NCBI GenBank assembly: GCA_002070455.1
Contig: MWDG01000022.1
Location: 1 to 37,291, forward strand
DNA length: 37,291 nucleotides
DNA from: Deltaproteobacteria bacterium ADurb.Bin151
GTDB taxonomy: Bacteria > Desulfobacterota > Syntrophia > Syntrophales > Smithellaceae
Direction: 5' to 3'
Under the pieces are notes generated by a model. The model was not told the origin of the DNA. It worked only from the letters and a program-made list of their open reading frames with translations, and did no database searches. This document shows, one piece after another, positions 17,024-27,300 of the stretch. The position numbers and the translations under genes were made by a program. Numbering within the stretch: the stretch's first letter is position 1; every line of letters starts with the position of its first letter.

Positions 17024-20000
17024 TCAATTGACCTCTGATGGATTCGTATCGTCTGTGGAGGCTGATTTTTGTTCCATCTGCCTGCCGAATATTTTTTTAG
17101 TCAACCGGTCGAAAAGCGATGGGGTATCCGTCCCGCCGGTTTTGCCCCTATATTGTTTGCCAAAGACTGTTTCAATCAAAACATAGAAGAGGGGAGAGAA
17201 AATCAGCACCAGAACCGTTGCTGTAACCATTCCTCCCAGCACCCCGGTACCAATGGCATTCTGGGCTCCCGCTCCCGCTCCTGTGGTCATGACCAGGGGC
17301 AGGATTCCAAAACCAAAAGCCAGTGACGTCATCACGATGGGGCGAAAACGAAGTTTTACCCCCTGCAGTGTGGCCTCGATCAACCCCATTCCTTTTTCCA
17401 CGCCCTGTTTGGCAAACTGCACAATCAGGATAGCGTTTTTCGTAGTGAGTCCCAGTGTGGTTAAAAGAGCGATCTGGAAATAAACGTCATTGGGCATTCC
17501 CCGGCTGCTGGATGCGATAACGCCTCCGATAACTCCGAGCGGCAGCGCAAGGAGAATTGACATCGGTATGGTCCAGCTTTCATAGAGCGCAGCCAGACAG
17601 AGGAAGATCACGAATACGGAAAAAGCGTAAAGCAGCGGGGCCTGGGTGCTGGCCATCCTTTCCTGGTAGGAAAGCCCGGTCCAGTCGAAGCCGAAACCCT
17701 GAGGCAGTTTTTTCACAGCATCTTCCATGGCCTGCATGGCTTCTCCCGAACTTCTTCCCGGGGCCGGTTCCCCCCAGATGTTGATGGACGGGAAGCCGTT
17801 GAACCTTGCGCGTTTGGGGGCACCGGATGTCCAGCGTCCGGATGCAAAGGATGAGAAGGGGACCATCTTTCCCTGTGTGTTGCGGACATAGAGCTTTTCC
17901 AAATCTTTGGGCAGCATGCGGTAGGGTGCATCCGCCTGAACAAATACCCTTTTTACCCGTCCGCCCTGAACAAAATCGTTGACATAGGAACTGCCAAAGG
18001 CTACCGAAAGCGTTCGGTGGATAGAGGTAATCGGAATGCCCAGAGCGCCGGCTTTTTCCCAATCCACATCGATCCGGTATTCGGGCACATCATCCATGCT
18101 GTTGGGCCGGACTTTCATTACCCTGGGGTCTTTGGCCACTATGCCCAAGAGCTGGTATTGCGCATTCATCAAAGCCTCGTGGCCGAGTCCGCCCCGGTCC
18201 AGCAACTGAAAGTCGAAGCCCAGAGATGTGCCCAGTTCGGGAACGGCCGGAGGCGTGAACGCAAACACCATGGCATTGCGAATCTGTGAAAGGGCCATGG
18301 TGGCTCTTCCGGCAACAGCCTTTGCTTTCAGATCAGACCGTTTGCGAAGGTCCCAGTCTTTTAACTTTCCGAACACCATTCCATTGTTTTGCGACCGTCC
18401 GGAAAAGCCAATGCCGGTCAGGGTCATTGCAGATTCCACCGCATCTTTTTCATTTTTCATCAGATAATGTTCAACCTGCTTGGCAATGTGTTCTGTCTGT
18501 TCCAGCGTAGAACCCGTCGGCATGATTAACTGGGCAAGCAATATTCCCTGGTCTTCATCGGGCAGATAGCTTTTAGGCATGCGCAGCCAGAAAAATCCCA
18601 TAATTGCAACAATAATCAGAAAAACGGCAAGATAGCGTTTCTTGCGTGTGAGGCTATGGTCAACCAGTTTTACACACCGGTCACGAATGCCAAAGAACAC
18701 ACGGTCGAACCACAGAAAAAAAGGACGTAAAAGAGGGTGTGCATTTTCTGCAGGTTCATGTCCCGCCTTGACCGGTTTGAGCAGCCCGGCGCATAAGACC
18801 GGTGTCAGGATCAGGGCGACAACCACCGAAAGCAGCATAGCCGAGATGATGGTAATGGAGAACTGACGGTAAATAACGCCTGTAGAACCGGGGAAGAAAG
18901 CCATGGGACCGAACACGGCGGCGAGAACCAGACCAATGCCAATCAGCGCACTGGTAATCTGCTCCATGGATTTGGCGGTAGCTTCTTTAGGAGGCAGTCC
19001 TTCCTCGCTCATGATGCGTTCCACATTTTCAACAACGACGATCGCATCATCTACTAAAAGACCAATGGCCAAAACCATCGCGAACATGGTCAGCATATTG
19101 ATGGAAAAACCGAAGAGTGCGAGAACGCCGAAAGTTCCCAAAAGGACGACCGGTACAGCGATGGTGGGGATCAGCGTGGCCCGCATGTTACCCAGGAAAA
19201 GCCACATCACCAGAAAAACCAGCACAATCGCAATGAAGAGGGTCTTGACAACTTCATTGATGGCCACCTTGATGAAGGCTGTGGAGTCCATTGGATACAC
19301 AACCTTGACACCCGCAGGGAAGAAACGGCTCATTTCATCCATTTTGGCCCTGACGGCATCTGCCACATCCAGCGCATTGGAGCCCGCAGCCTGGCGGATA
19401 GCAATGCCTGCTGCAGGTTTGCCGTTGAATTGGGCCTGGATGTCATAGATTTCGGTTCCCAGTTCGGTTCGGCCCACATCCCTGATTCGTACAATGGATC
19501 CATCGGGATTGGTACGAAGGGGGATTTTGGCAAATTCTTCGGGAGTCGAGAGCATATTCTGGACAACAATGGGCGCGTTCAATCGCTGGCCTTTTATCTG
19601 GGGTGCCCCTCCGAACTGTCCTGCGGAAACCTCCACGTTGTAGGCTTTGAGAGATGCCATCACATCTTCCACGGTCAGCCGGTAATCCGTCATCTTTTCG
19701 GGATTCAGCCAGATGCGCATGGCGTATCCGCCGCCGAAGATTTCCACTTCGCCCACTCCGGGGACACGTGCCATGACCTTTTCCAGACTGGATTTGGCAT
19801 AGTCTCTCAGATCATCACCATCCATGGAGCCGTCTTCAGAAATCAGTGAAACAATCATCAGATAATTGCGTGTGGATTTGGCAACGGTTACCCCCTGGTT
19901 TTGAACCACATCCGGAAGGCCCGTGATGGCGGACTGGACCTTGTTCTGGACCTTGGACCAGGCGACATCCGGATCCGTTCCGGGGGCAAAGGTCAGTTCC

Positions 20001-20272
20001 AGCCTTGCACCGCCTGCCGAGTCGCTTGACGCGGACATATAAATGAGATTGTCCAGGCCGGTCATCTTTTGTTCGATAACCTGTGTCACACTGTTTTCCA
20101 CGGTCTCGGACGAAGAGCCCGGATAAGAGGCGGAAACTGAAATAGAAGGTGGAGCCATTTCCGGATACTGAGAGATGGGGAGATTGTAAATGGCCAGAAT
20201 GCCCACGGCCATGATGATAATGGCAATGACCCAGGCAAAAACCGGCCGTTCCAGGAAAAATTTTGATAACAT
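17024..20272 (-). CDS. RND multidrug efflux transporter, HAE1 family (AcrB-like)
   Basis: This is a proton-driven inner-membrane pump of 1,082 residues, slightly longer than AcrB. It starts MLSKFFLERPVFAWVIAIII, the classical HAE1 N-terminus. GLLVDDAIVVVENV carries the proton-relay pair Asp408-Asp409 in TM4, equivalent to AcrB Asp407-Asp408. Twelve membrane segments and two large periplasmic loops are evident, including LPISQYPEMAPPSISVSASY and FFPAGVKVVYPMDST. The C-terminal tail (EQKSASTDDTNPSEVN) is hydrophilic and slightly extended. It starts 12 nt after the adaptor gene. Substrates cannot be told from sequence; the family exports drugs, bile acids, solvents and dyes. Confidence 0.97.
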   Translation of the reverse strand: MLSKFFLERPVFAWVIAIIIMAVGILAIYNLPISQYPEMAPPSISVSASYPGSSSETVENSVTQVIEQKMTGLDNLIYMSASSDSAGGARLELTFAPGTDPDVAWSKVQNKVQSAITGLPDVVQNQGVTVAKSTRNYLMIVSLISEDGSMDGDDLRDYAKSSLEKVMARVPGVGEVEIFGGGYAMRIWLNPEKMTDYRLTVEDVMASLKAYNVEVSAGQFGGAPQIKGQRLNAPIVVQNMLSTPEEFAKIPLRTNPDGSIVRIRDVGRTELGTEIYDIQAQFNGKPAAGIAIRQAAGSNALDVADAVRAKMDEMSRFFPAGVKVVYPMDSTAFIKVAINEVVKTLFIAIVLVFLVMWLFLGNMRATLIPTIAVPVVLLGTFGVLALFGFSINMLTMFAMVLAIGLLVDDAIVVVENVERIMSEEGLPPKEATAKSMEQITSALIGIGLVLAAVFGPMAFFPGSTGVIYRQFSITIISAMLLSVVVALILTPVLCAGLLKPVKAGHEPAENAHPLLRPFFLWFDRVFFGIRDRCVKLVDHSLTRKKRYLAVFLIIVAIMGFFWLRMPKSYLPDEDQGILLAQLIMPTGSTLEQTEHIAKQVEHYLMKNEKDAVESAMTLTGIGFSGRSQNNGMVFGKLKDWDLRKRSDLKAKAVAGRATMALSQIRNAMVFAFTPPAVPELGTSLGFDFQLLDRGGLGHEALMNAQYQLLGIVAKDPRVMKVRPNSMDDVPEYRIDVDWEKAGALGIPITSIHRTLSVAFGSSYVNDFVQGGRVKRVFVQADAPYRMLPKDLEKLYVRNTQGKMVPFSSFASGRWTSGAPKRARFNGFPSINIWGEPAPGRSSGEAMQAMEDAVKKLPQGFGFDWTGLSYQERMASTQAPLLYAFSVFVIFLCLAALYESWTIPMSILLALPLGVIGGVIASSSRGMPNDVYFQIALLTTLGLTTKNAILIVQFAKQGVEKGMGLIEATLQGVKLRFRPIVMTSLAFGFGILPLVMTTGAGAGAQNAIGTGVLGGMVTATVLVLIFSPLFYVLIETVFGKQYRGKTGGTDTPSLFDRLTKKIFGRQMEQKSASTDDTNPSEVN

Positions 20273-20284
20273 CAGGCGTCTCCG

Positions 20285-21424
20285 TTAATTCGTTTTTGCG
20301 GGCGGGGCTGTAGAATTCGTTTTTCCGCTGTTTTCAAAAGGGACTGTTTTGACGGTCATGCCGGGTTTTACCTTTAGCATTCCTTCGACAATGACCCGGT
20401 CGCCGTCGGCAAGACCCGATTCAACCAGCCAGGCATCTCCAATGGCCCGATCCAGTTTGATTTGACGCTTCTCAACTTTCCCTCCGATATCCACTGTTAA
20501 TGTAAAAGGATTTCCCTTGGGATCGCGTGACACGGCCTGCTGGGGAATCAGCATGGCGTTTTTATGAAGGCCTTCCTGGATGACTGCCCGGACAAACATG
20601 TTCGGCAGCAGCATGCCTTTCGGATTGGGAAAAACAATGCGTAGGATGACCGATCCTGTCGTCGGATCAACCGTGATGTCGCGGAATTGCAGGTTTCCTT
20701 TCAACGGATACTCCGTTCCGTCGTCCAGAAAAAGCCGGACGTTCTTCTGTTGGCTCGCATTGGGGTCAATCTGACCTTCCTGAATCTGTCGACGCAGACG
20801 GAAGACATCCGTTGTTGACTGTGAAACGTCCACATACATGGGATCCATCTGCTGAATGGTCGCCAGCGCCACGGGCTGGTGAGCGGTGACCAGCGCACCG
20901 ACGGTAACGTTGGACTTTCCAATGCGGCCTGAAATGGGCGCTGTGATGGTTGTGTACTTGAGGTTGATCCGTGCTGTTTGTACCTCTGCCTGAACGGATT
21001 TCAATGCAGCTGAAGTATCGTCGTAGTCCTGCCGGCTCACGGCTTTCTCCGCCAGAAGTTCCTTCAGCCTTTTCTCCTTGAGTTGAAGGGTGGAGAGCTG
21101 GGCTTCGGCACGGGCGAGCGCAGCCTGATAGAGAGCGGGATCGATCTGGAAAAGAGGCTGGCCGGCTTTGATATCGGAACCTTCTGTGAATAGACGCTTC
21201 TGGATGATACCGCCGACCTGGGGACGCACTTCGGCGACTAAATAGGCGGATGTCCTGCCGGACAGTTCAGTGGTTGTTACCGCCGGTTTTGTATTCATGG
21301 TTACATAAGCAACCTCGGGCATCGGCGGCGGTCCGCCCTTTTTGTTACCGCAGCCACACAATATCAAAACCACAGCGAGAAGACCTGCTGTGGCCCTCCA
21401 TTTGAACCTGTTATTCCTTCTCAT
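20285..21424 (-). CDS. RND efflux periplasmic adaptor lipoprotein (AcrA-like)
   Basis: This 379-residue membrane fusion protein bridges the RND pump and the outer-membrane channel. The lipoprotein signal ends in LCGC with Cys25. The lipoyl half-motifs AEVRPQVGGIIQKRLFTEGS and TTITAPISGRIGKSNVTVGA flank a coiled-coil hairpin (about 100-140). The beta-barrel and membrane-proximal domains follow (QQAVSRDPKGNPFTL, VESGLADGDRVIVEGMLKVK). It lies 43 nt after tetR and is the first structural gene of the pump operon. Confidence 0.96.
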   Translation of the reverse strand: MRRNNRFKWRATAGLLAVVLILCGCGNKKGGPPPMPEVAYVTMNTKPAVTTTELSGRTSAYLVAEVRPQVGGIIQKRLFTEGSDIKAGQPLFQIDPALYQAALARAEAQLSTLQLKEKRLKELLAEKAVSRQDYDDTSAALKSVQAEVQTARINLKYTTITAPISGRIGKSNVTVGALVTAHQPVALATIQQMDPMYVDVSQSTTDVFRLRRQIQEGQIDPNASQQKNVRLFLDDGTEYPLKGNLQFRDITVDPTTGSVILRIVFPNPKGMLLPNMFVRAVIQEGLHKNAMLIPQQAVSRDPKGNPFTLTVDIGGKVEKRQIKLDRAIGDAWLVESGLADGDRVIVEGMLKVKPGMTVKTVPFENSGKTNSTAPPAKTN

Positions 21425-21467
21425 CGGACACCCCTTTGTGCATGAATAGAAATATACTATCTTTCGG

Positions 21468-22109
21468 TTATTTTTTTTTCATCTTTTTAAAAGCGGATGG
21501 TTTCAGAACTGCCGGATGCGGTTCCATGCCGGTCATCAGCAGTTGAACGTAGTCGCGGATCTCTCTCCGGACACGGGACGCATCAAAAGCATATCCCATT
21601 AATTTGTCGTCCATGGCGGCGTGGAGACTGATCATCTGCAGGCATTTGGCGGCCGTTGCCGGATCGACACTACTGGAAAGCCATCCCATCCGCTGTTCTG
21701 CCTGTAGAAAAACTTTTAGCCCTTCGTTGGCCCTGCGAGGTCCTAAGTTTCGCTCCTCCATGATTTTCTGCATTTGGGTCATCAGTTGACGGTCGGAGAA
21801 AATCGAGCAGATCATCAGGACCGTTTCATAGTGTGCACAATAGATTGCATAAAGGACGTCTTCCAGAATTTCGGGCAGTGTGCGTGTCCCCACCTGAAGT
21901 GGCAGGTTCTGCAAGAGTTTTGTTGTTTCACTAAAGCGCGCGGTGACCACCTCGTAAATGAGTCCCGCCTTGTCCTTAAAGTGGTGATAGATCAGTCCCT
22001 CGGCGACTTTTGCCTCGCGCGCGATTTCCCGTGTGGTTAAACGGGTAAGCCCTTTCGTTTGCAGTAAACGTTCAGTGGCGTTGATGATGTTCTGTCGATT
22101 GTCGATCAT
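21468..22109 (-). CDS. TetR-family regulator of the efflux operon
   Basis: The 213-residue protein has an N-terminal helix-turn-helix (LTTREIAREAKVAEGLIYHHFKDKAGL split around residues 22-48) and a variable ligand-binding C-terminal domain. As first gene of the tetR-MFP-RND-OMF operon, it probably represses its own operon until an inducer binds. Two palindromes overlapping the operon promoter (22187-22202 and 22213-22222) are the likely operators. The ATG is preceded by AGGAAAAG. The C-terminus is Lys-rich (FKKMKKK). The inducer is unknown. Confidence 0.93.
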   Translation of the reverse strand: MIDNRQNIINATERLLQTKGLTRLTTREIAREAKVAEGLIYHHFKDKAGLIYEVVTARFSETTKLLQNLPLQVGTRTLPEILEDVLYAIYCAHYETVLMICSIFSDRQLMTQMQKIMEERNLGPRRANEGLKVFLQAEQRMGWLSSSVDPATAAKCLQMISLHAAMDDKLMGYAFDASRVRREIRDYVQLLMTGMEPHPAVLKPSAFKKMKKK

Positions 22110-22186
22110 TCTTTTCCTGTTGGCCTTGCACAGGGTTGCTGACAGTCTTTTTACGCTGCAGCAAATGGAACCCGTCCGAAATCATG

Positions 22187-22233
22187 TTGAGCAATTGCTC
22201 AATGTATTTAAATGAACGTTCAATAGTTGTCAA
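22187..22233 (-). promoter_or_regulatory. Efflux operon promoter with two palindromic operator candidates
   Basis: Reading leftward, TTGACA (22228-22233) is followed after 16 nt by TTAAAT (22206-22211). The spacer holds the palindrome TGAACGTTCA (22213-22222). Immediately downstream of the -10 lies the perfect 16-bp palindrome TTGAGCAATTGCTCAA (22187-22202). This is a typical layout for TetR autorepression. The -35 overlaps the last codons of mobA. Confidence 0.75.
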
Positions 22234-22829
22234 GATTTTTTTTGAGCTTCGTCTACATCACGGGGGGTATTGAGATTTTGAAAAAGCCTGCCGTCTTGGT
22301 TAAACGGTGAAATCTGTTTTTCAGAAACCGTCAGCACCCGCATGTCTCTGTAAAAACCGGTGATTTTGAGCTTGTTCAGCATCAGGAGGCGTTTGATGGA
22401 AGGCAGGCAGTTGCGTGAATAGACTGCGTGCAGCGGTTGATAGCCTTCAGCGAGTTCGGGAACGATGACATCATGTTTGCCGGTAAGTCCTGCCAGGTAC
22501 TCGATAAAGTCCCCATTCAGATAGGGCATGTCGCAAGCACTGACAAAAACGTAAGGATTTTTTGAATAAAACAGACCTGTGTAAATTCCTCCCAGTGGAC
22601 CTTTGCCTTTGTAGATGTCTGTAACGATGGCCGCACGGGTAAATTCAAGGTAGGGCAGAGGGTCGTTCGTGATGATCAGGATTTCAGAAAACAGCCGGCT
22701 GTAGATGTCTATGGTCTTGTCAATCATGCGGGTGCCGTTGATTTCCAGAAACGCCTTATTCACCCCCATGCGGGTGTTTTTGCCGCCAGCGAGGATGATT
22801 CCGGTCATAGTGATTTTCTTTTCCTTCAA
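22230..22829 (-). CDS. mobA: Molybdenum cofactor guanylyltransferase
   Basis: MobA transfers GMP from GTP to molybdopterin to make the guanine-dinucleotide form of the cofactor used by many anaerobic oxidoreductases. The N-terminal nucleotide motif is GIILAGGKNTRMGVNKAFL. SACDMPYLN carries the metal-binding Asp, and GYQPLHAVY and the NTPRDVDEA ending are typical. The TTG at 22829 is preferred, with AAGGAG 8 nt upstream. ATG at 22808 would drop seven residues and has a poorer site. Length is 199. It lies upstream of tetR on the same strand, but the tetR promoter overlaps its end. No molybdoenzyme gene is in the window. Confidence 0.93.
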   Translation of the reverse strand: MKEKKITMTGIILAGGKNTRMGVNKAFLEINGTRMIDKTIDIYSRLFSEILIITNDPLPYLEFTRAAIVTDIYKGKGPLGGIYTGLFYSKNPYVFVSACDMPYLNGDFIEYLAGLTGKHDVIVPELAEGYQPLHAVYSRNCLPSIKRLLMLNKLKITGFYRDMRVLTVSEKQISPFNQDGRLFQNLNTPRDVDEAQKKS

Positions 22830-22917
22830 AAATCAGGCTCCTTCAGTTTGTGCTTTTTTTTACCATAAAACGATCCAAAAAGATTGAATTTTCATGACAT
22901 TTTTTTTGATATTTTTA

Positions 22918-22944
22918 TTGACACTTGAAACATTAACCTATAAA
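22918..22944 (+). promoter_or_regulatory. Candidate sigma-70 promoter for the MFS transporter
   Basis: A perfect TTGACA (22918-22923) and TATAAA (22939-22944) are separated by 15 nt, shorter than ideal. The region is A/T-rich and divergent from mobA. The start codon follows about 45 nt downstream. Confidence 0.5.
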
Positions 22945-22989
22945 AACGCAAAATCTGTAATTTTTCCGATTTTATAAGGAGGGTTGCCA

Positions 22990-24225
22990 ATGGGTTCTGA
23001 TGATAAGGTTTTTGGTTTACCTGCCGCAAGCGGCAGGTGGTTATTTGTGGTCTTGGGGATTGTGATGAATGTTTGTCTGGGAGCGGTTTATGCTTACAGT
23101 ATCTTTCTGAAACCGGTCAAGGAGGCGTTTGCCGGTATTTCAGCCTTTCAGGCCAATCTGCCTTTCATGGTTTTCCTGGCTTTTTTCTCAGTTCTGATGT
23201 TTTTCGGCGGACGGGTTATGGAAAAACTGGGACCGCGTAAACTGGGAATGATCGGCGGCATTATTGTCGGACTTGGCTGGCTTCTTTCCGCCTTTGCTTC
23301 AAATATCTGGATGCTGACTTTAACATATGGAGTGATTGCCGGATCAGGAGTCGGCCTGGTTTATGGTTGCCCGGTATCCATGGGAGCCAAATGGTTTCCG
23401 GACAAAAAAGGTCTTGCCGTGGGTCTGATGCTGGCGGGTTTCGGGGGATCGGCCCTGATTACCGGAAAGGTCGCCAACGCCCTGATTCCATCCGTTGGAT
23501 TGTCGACAACCTTTATGTATTTTGGTATCGCTTTCGGCATTATTCTTGTTGTTCTGAGTTTGCCATTTCGTTTTCCTGCCTCAGGCTGGGTCCCAGCGGG
23601 CTGGAAACCCGCTGCAGGAACCGTTGCCGCTTCCGATTTTACCTCGGGCGAAATGATGAAAACCGGCGCATTCTGGGGATTGTTCTTGTGCTATATTATC
23701 GGATGCGTCGCAGGATTGATGGCCATCGGTATTTCCAAACCGGTTGGCAACGAAATCATCAAGATTTCCGGTGAGACAGCCGCCACTCTGGTTGGTATTT
23801 TCGCTATCTTCAACGCCGTCGGGCGTCCGCTGTTTGGTTTTTTGACGGACAAGATTACGCCCCGCAATGCCGCAATTCTCAATCTATTGATGATTCTCAT
23901 CGTTTCCATTATTATGATTACGGCCAAGGAAGGCGATACGATGCTTTACACGATCAGCTTCATCGGATTCTGGCTGGGGCTGGGCGGCTGGCTGGCAATT
24001 GCGCCGACTGCGACGGCTTCATTTTTCGGCATGAAGAATTACGCACAGAATTACGGAGTGGTCTTTTTCGCATATGGTTTGGGCGCCATCATTGGTGGTA
24101 TTATTTCCGGTCAGGCCAAGGATGTCTTCGGAACGTACACTTACGCCTTTTACCCTACGGCAGTGCTTGCGGTTGTTGGATTGGTGCTTGCGGTGGCGTT
24201 GCTGAAAACACCGAAGAAGGGTTAG
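22990..24225 (+). CDS. MFS transporter of the oxalate:formate antiporter (OFA) family
   Basis: A 12-segment inner-membrane carrier of 411 residues. ATG 22990 has AAGGAGG 7 nt upstream; a TTG two codons earlier is less likely. OFA landmarks are RWLFVVLGIVMNVCLGAVYAYSIF at the N-terminus, with the LGAVYAYS block; GSGVGLVYGCPVSMGAKWFP in TM4-5; and the central loop WVPAGWKPAAG, a variant of the PEGWKP loop of the family. The last membrane segments include YGLGAIIGG. OFA members carry oxalate/formate or other monocarboxylates, but the substrate here is not known. A strong bidirectional terminator follows. Confidence 0.9.
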   Translation: MGSDDKVFGLPAASGRWLFVVLGIVMNVCLGAVYAYSIFLKPVKEAFAGISAFQANLPFMVFLAFFSVLMFFGGRVMEKLGPRKLGMIGGIIVGLGWLLSAFASNIWMLTLTYGVIAGSGVGLVYGCPVSMGAKWFPDKKGLAVGLMLAGFGGSALITGKVANALIPSVGLSTTFMYFGIAFGIILVVLSLPFRFPASGWVPAGWKPAAGTVAASDFTSGEMMKTGAFWGLFLCYIIGCVAGLMAIGISKPVGNEIIKISGETAATLVGIFAIFNAVGRPLFGFLTDKITPRNAAILNLLMILIVSIIMITAKEGDTMLYTISFIGFWLGLGGWLAIAPTATASFFGMKNYAQNYGVVFFAYGLGAIIGGIISGQAKDVFGTYTYAFYPTAVLAVVGLVLAVALLKTPKKG

Positions 24226-24260
24226 TTTTCGACAAGTATTGTCACAGAATTTCTATTGAA

Positions 24261-24298
24261 AAGCCTCCCCGGGGTTTCCCTCCAGGGAGGCTTTTTTA
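24261..24298. terminator. Bidirectional terminator between the MFS and activase genes
   Basis: AAGCCTCCC (24261-24269) pairs with GGGAGGCTT (24285-24293), followed by six T residues and preceded by AAAA on the other strand. It sits between two convergent genes and can serve both. Confidence 0.9.
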
Positions 24299-24304
24299 GC
24301 GGAA

Positions 24305-27300
24305 TCAACGGATAATTTTCCGGTCAATGGCTGCATGGGTTTTCCCTTCATGCTCCACCATCGAATGGCTGTCTCCCTTGCCCCGGAAGCGTTTGACGTT
24401 GAGCATGAAGATTTCGAGCTTGGAGAGCACATTGGGCGGCAGAAGGTTCCCGTCAATTTCAATCGAGATGGTCGGGTATTTTCTTTCCCGTGCCCAGGGG
24501 GTATAAAGTCCTTCGATGACGCGGCCGATCAGGCAGGCGAAGGGTGAAATGTTGACAATCCCCGAATAGCCGTCCATCATGGCTGTGGCGGCTACTCCGC
24601 TGGAAATGCAGATTTCTGAATGCAGTTCATGGCTTGCGAAATGCTTTTCAGCGTTTTTCATGATTTTGTTCATGTCGTGCGGTGTGTGCGGCACGAGTCC
24701 GGTTGAGTTTAGGGTTTCGCGGACATTTTTTTCCACATGTTTTTTGTAGACATGTTCGATTCTCCAATCGATGATATCCCGGAACTCCCTGGTAAACGGA
24801 CGCCGGTACCACGGGGCAAGTTTCAGCTTTTTCTTGAGTTCATAATGCCTTACGAAGTCGCAGTAATAAAACCATTCGGCAACATTCGATACCTTGCCCA
24901 CAATGCCGTGACGGCTGAACTGCTGGATTAATTCATCCACGGCAAAATCATCACGCCGGACATAGATCTCTCCTACGATCAGGACTTTGGGGCAGTCTTC
25001 CATCTTTCTGGCAAGCGGGATTCCGGAGATCGTATCAGCGATATCCTTCAGAACAGGCAGAACTTTGGTGATATCCTGTTCCGCGACGCTGATCATTTTT
25101 TGCCAGACCTGGTCATAAACCTTCATGGCTTCCACAGGATCGGCGGCACACGTCCTGAGAGAGGTTTCCACATCTTTCATATAGTCCCCGATCACGGCCG
25201 CCCACCAGGCGTACTTGGTAAATTCCGTTCCCAGTTCCGTGTAGGAATTGTCCGAATCCATGGTAAACACGACAACGTTCTCCAGGCGCAGATCCTTGAA
25301 AAGATTTTCGTAAAACACAAAATACTGTCCGGTTCTGCAGGGTCCCGTCGTGGTGGGGACAAACAGGATATAGATCTCATCCTTTCGGTACTGATCGGAA
25401 GACAGATATTTCAACGCGCTTCCCAGAACCAGGTGCGACGGCAGGCATTCCTTGCCGGAGGCGTGATTGCGCGCCATCTGCAGGGTGTAGATATCGGGGA
25501 CAGGCATGGTTTTCGTGTTGAGACCGAGCCCGCGAAGGGTGGCCCCGACCAGTTCAGCGGAGAGCCTGCCCATGTTGGACAGGAGCAGGACAACCCGGGG
25601 GTTGTTCTTAATCGGGATTTTTTCGCCGGTGAAATTGTTTTTAATGTGAATCTCTTCTCCCGGATTGTTGATAAAGCGAAGGCCGTTGTCGTACCGTTCC
25701 TCGCGGATCTCGGTCAGCTTGGAACGGTAGCCTTCGATGATGTCCAGGAAGGCTTCAATGCGCGTATCGACGCCGGCATCGGCCGTGTGGGAATCCAGCT
25801 CCAGGATTAAAAACGGTTTGGTGCCCATGATCCACTTCAAATAATGCAGCATGAAAGAATCAGGTGCGCACGAAAAATTGGAAATATAGGTTACGAAAAT
25901 ATTGTCTTCATTTTTCAGAAGCGTGCCGGCCTTCATGTCCTGCTGGCCGTAATACCAGTACATGTTGGGATAAATGGCCTGATCAGCAAAAGGAAGAATG
26001 TCAAACGGGATGATCGAATAGCCCCGGGAGGTATATTTCCGGGGAATACCCATATTGGCGTCTGCGGTAAAGGAGTTGTAGGGGCGTCCCAGGATCGCGA
26101 TGACCGGGCGTTCGGCACGTCGTGCCTCTTCCAGAGCCTGTTTGCCAAGCTCTGTGAATCTGTCAAAGCACTCCATCTGTTTTTTGTGTGCCACAGTGAA
26201 TGCGTTTTTCGCTTCGGCCTCACTGAATCCAAGTGATACGGCCATCTCAATGAACGGCTCGGCGGCTTTTTTTGTCCCGTACATGAAACTGACGACCGGT
26301 GTCAGATATTGATTCTCCGGAATCTCCGGAAAGGCTTTCTTGATATAATAGGGCAGGGCCTGTGTGATCGGGCAGAAATTGGCATGAACCGTTTTCTCAT
26401 AACTGTCCATATCCCGGAAATGGGGCAGGAACACATAATCGATATTACGGTTTAAAATGTCCTGAACAGCGCCGTGTGCGATTTCTGCCGGGAAGCAATA
26501 ACTGCTTTCAACGCGTGCTGTTCCTTCGTGGGAGATTTCCTGGGATACAAAAGTTTCTATCCCCAGAGTATGGAAGAACCAGGAGTAGAATGGCCAAAGC
26601 GTGTAAATGGAAAAACAGCGCGGAATGCCGACGATGAAATCCTTTTTCTTAACCAGTGTGGCGGGGTCGGGGGCGCATTCTTTAAACAAGATGTCATTTC
26701 GTTTTTCAATGTAGTCGGTGACTTCGGCCTCGTTGAAAACTTTTTTCTTGCGGATGTTGGCGTATTTGTTACAACGGCCGCCGAACATGTACTTGTGGCC
26801 GTTGACATTTAGAATACGAATAGGACAGAAATTATCGCATGCTTTGCACTGGAATTCCTTTTCATAGACGATATCCGTGGCCAGAATCTGATCGATGTCA
26901 TAGCTGGACTTGGCCAGAAATCCTTCCGCAACTTTTTGTTTGGCAAGAATTCCGACGCCGAAACAGCCCATTAACTCCGGGTCCGGTGGAACCAGGATGT
27001 CTTTATCAAGCAGCATGGCAAAGGCCAGCGGGACGGCCTTGTTTTTGGCGACGCCGCCCTGAAGAACAATGTTTTTGCCGATGGTCCGGTTGCCCACGAC
27101 GCGGTTAAGATAATTGGATACAATCGAGGTGACGATTCCGGCGGTGATGTCTTCCCGGGACGCTCCCTGCTGAATGGCATTACGGATATCCGAATTGATG
27201 AAAGCGGAGCAGTGCTCGCCGAATTTCAGAGGCTCCTTTGCCGCCAGTGCGATATCGCCGATCTGGTCGGCTTCCGGGATGTTCAGATCTCCCTGCGCAG

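Noticed and set aside
23019..23038. Perfect palindrome ACCTGCCGCAAGCGGCAGGT inside the MFS gene
   Set aside because: It resembles a REP hairpin, but it encodes LPAASGR, and a similar residue pattern precedes the first membrane helix in other OFA transporters. A coding origin is as likely as an insertion.
23577..23624. Inverted repeat around CAGCGGG...CCCGCTG in the MFS gene
   Set aside because: The sequence encodes the WVPAGWKP loop that is normal for OFA transporters, so the symmetry is probably incidental.
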